A stretch of 64,000 bases of DNA from Strigamia acuminata. Lineage: Eukaryota; Arthropoda; Chilopoda; Geophilomorpha; Linotaeniidae. A program made the translations under genes and the position numbers. Shown here piece after piece: positions 63,601 through 64,000 of this stretch. Position 1 is the first letter of the stretch. Each line of letters begins with the position of its first letter. The stretch spans positions 4,092,001-4,156,000 of the forward strand of contig OX442322.1 of NCBI GenBank assembly GCA_949358305.1, written 5' to 3'. The notes below the pieces were generated by a model that searched no databases, was not told where the DNA came from, and was given only the letters and a program-made list of their open reading frames with translations.

Positions 63601-64000
63601 GAAAAACGCATTTCCACGTGTACGGAATGCATCAAAGAGTCCACAAATCCTCACGAACCACTCATGCCAGCGGAATTCCCGAAACGGCCATGGCAAAAAG
63701 TTGGCATGGATCTTTTCTACTTGGATCGTCAGTGGTATTTGCTCGTTGAAGATTACTACTCGCGGTATCCAGAAGTCAAGACGCTGACATCGCTCAAGGA
63801 AAGCGAAGTGATTCTATTCCTAAAATCTATATTTTCGCGACATGGTACACCACAAGAGGTGGTCAGCGATAATGGAACGCAATTTGGAACTCTATTAAAA
63901 TCGGAGTTTTCCATATTCGCGACAGACTGGAAATTTATCCACACTACATCGAGTCCGAAATATCCTCAGAGTAACGGGTTTGCAGAAGCCGGGGTCAAAG
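60604..64000 (+). CDS. gag-pol: Gypsy-3 gag-pol polyprotein (partial at window edge)
   Basis: A single frame from ATG 60604 (MAKVEHSICKPPDEFDF) is open to the last base, more than 1,130 codons. The gag domain (WPRWIARFELFRSMVDLDTQ ... HTAAKHCKFDALYDEFIRD) leads to two CCHC knuckles, CGRCGGGFHPMKDC (about 237) and CHKCNRKGHYARVC (about 257). Next are the protease with ADSGAETTC (about 315), RT with NVDDILVYG (about 597; VDD in place of the common YLDD), RNase H (ITADASSYGVGAVL, about 745), the integrase zinc domain HTGHLGITKC ... CTECIKES and part of the DDE core (GMDLFYLD, SDNGTQF). Gag and pol are fused without a frameshift, as in Mag/CsRN1-like lineages. Intact as far as seen. Confidence 0.95.
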   Translation, partial: MAKVEHSICKPPDEFDFKNAADWPRWIARFELFRSMVDLDTQPGKKQVASLLYHMGDTANDIYTSFKLADPDKHDYAKVKAAFEAKFVTTTNVIYERAMFYNRQQKDGETMDEYITALHTAAKHCKFDALYDEFIRDKIVNGIRDKAMAKKLQLQSNLTLAKAIEMTKQSEQVNSQSKTLLEASSTNKSVDRVDSKKVQRSNFWKRKTERPDDSGKSSKPDGGPKTQPKNASKNSSNCGRCGGGFHPMKDCPATRLTCHKCNRKGHYARVCRSAAVQGVDEATDAYIESVNGVASRQGRWHVSVEIRNARITFKADSGAETTCIPEEVYMDYFSDKKLRKPELNLHNATKGKMETLGMLWEKIEYRGRSKLTAIYVVRGLMQPLLDGDTCEELDIIRRCGVDAVKTEKTPKMSFDPKTAYPKLFSGLGRVEIPYKIRLKPDASPYALMTPRRVPIPLLNEIKANLDKMVLLGVIERVEEPTDWCSGLVLAPKPDGSIRMCVDYVRLNRYVMRETHPMPVTENVLDRLGKAKYFSKLDANHGFWQCQLDAESRLLTTFITPFGRYMFKRLPFGINAAPEFFQKRMSEILEGLEGKQVNVDDILVYGDTIEEHDRRLRAVLQRLLEAGITLNVAKCEFGKTKIKFLGHIIDQAGVHVDDDRIVAIRQMGKPENVSELRSLLGSVNYLGRFIPNLATKAHPLNELLGGKNEFRWGTQQEAAFDAIKEELSKAPTLAWFDPTRETVITADASSYGVGAVLKQKQKDGKFRPIAYASKTLTKCQKNWAQIEKEGYALVWACERFKNFIIGIPVCLETDHKPLVPILMTKELDEITPKLQRMRLRLQRYCYTVKHIPGKELGAADVLSRRPLPDTEEDGDIEQRLEGCVTAYVQLITKHLQATDQRLGEIIDVQNRDPICIKLRQFSQHGWPVKDQLPQGLGDFWQYRDEIAIEEGLLMKGSRIVIPAELREFILDKIHTGHLGITKCRARARSAVWWPGISRDVEKRISTCTECIKESTNPHEPLMPAEFPKRPWQKVGMDLFYLDRQWYLLVEDYYSRYPEVKTLTSLKESEVILFLKSIFSRHGTPQEVVSDNGTQFGTLLKSEFSIFATDWKFIHTTSSPKYPQSNGFAEAGVK

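Larger units (their letters stand above)
60034..64000 (+). mobile_element. Gypsy-3: Ty3/gypsy element, 5' part
   Basis: A short LTR, tRNA-Leu primer site, leader and a single long gag-pol frame running off the window. The 3' LTR and target duplication are outside. It lies immediately right of the Polinton PolB gene. Confidence 0.85.

Overview
The window is eukaryotic, repeat-rich DNA, most probably from an arthropod and likely an insect. Pointers to this are an interstitial (TTAGG)n tract, decayed intronless fragments of conserved eukaryotic genes (RIO kinase 1 and the RNA helicase UAP56/Hel25E), and a dense nest of LTR retrotransposons plus a virus-like Maverick/Polinton. No intact ordinary host gene was recognised.

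Layout: 1-4275 holds decayed gene pieces (RIOK1 on -, a UBZ4 zinc-finger tail and UAP56 on +) with small repeats. 4486-5448 is a 151-bp satellite. 5450-9663 is the 5' part of a Ty3/gypsy element (Gypsy-4, - strand). Its LTR abuts an oppositely oriented LTR fragment (9668-10907), making a palindrome of about 3 kb. 11009-24152 is a near-complete Ty3/gypsy element (Gypsy-1, -) with 1.65-kb LTRs that are almost identical, gag, pol and an unusual third ORF. 24660-25345 is a short inverted-repeat element containing the TTAGG tract. 26758-29417 is a truncated Ty1/copia element (Copia-1, +). 29423-43687 is a second Ty1/copia element (Copia-2, -, 5-bp target duplication GACTT). Its pol is split by a nested Ty3/gypsy element at 33719-41165 (Gypsy-2, -, 4-bp duplication ATAT). 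43693-46859 is AT-rich DNA with minisatellites and two coding-like segments of unknown identity. 46860-59937 is the body of a Maverick/Polinton. 60034-64000 is the start of a Ty3/gypsy element (Gypsy-3, +) running off the window.

The retroelements can be read as complete units from end signals visible in the sequence: TG...CA termini, polypurine tracts and primer-binding sites. The primer sites match tRNA-Gln (Gypsy-1 and -4), tRNA-Ala (Gypsy-2), tRNA-Leu (Gypsy-3), the 3' end of initiator tRNA-Met (Copia-2) and the anticodon arm of initiator tRNA-Met (Copia-1). In Gypsy-1 and Gypsy-2 pol lies in the -1 frame relative to gag, and a canonical slippery heptamer directly abuts the gag TAG stop.

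The Polinton encodes a retroviral-type integrase, two adenain-like proteases, a zinc-ribbon/phospholipase A2-like pair, a packaging ATPase, a DUF8207-like protein, minor and major capsid proteins, a basic membrane-active-like protein, a long coiled-coil fibre-like protein and a protein-primed DNA polymerase B. This is a complete replication, integration and virion-morphogenesis set. Most of its start codons sit directly behind A-tracts. A few lesions (an in-frame TGA, a frame break at an A11 run) suggest a recently inactivated copy or assembly errors. Its terminal inverted repeats were not found.
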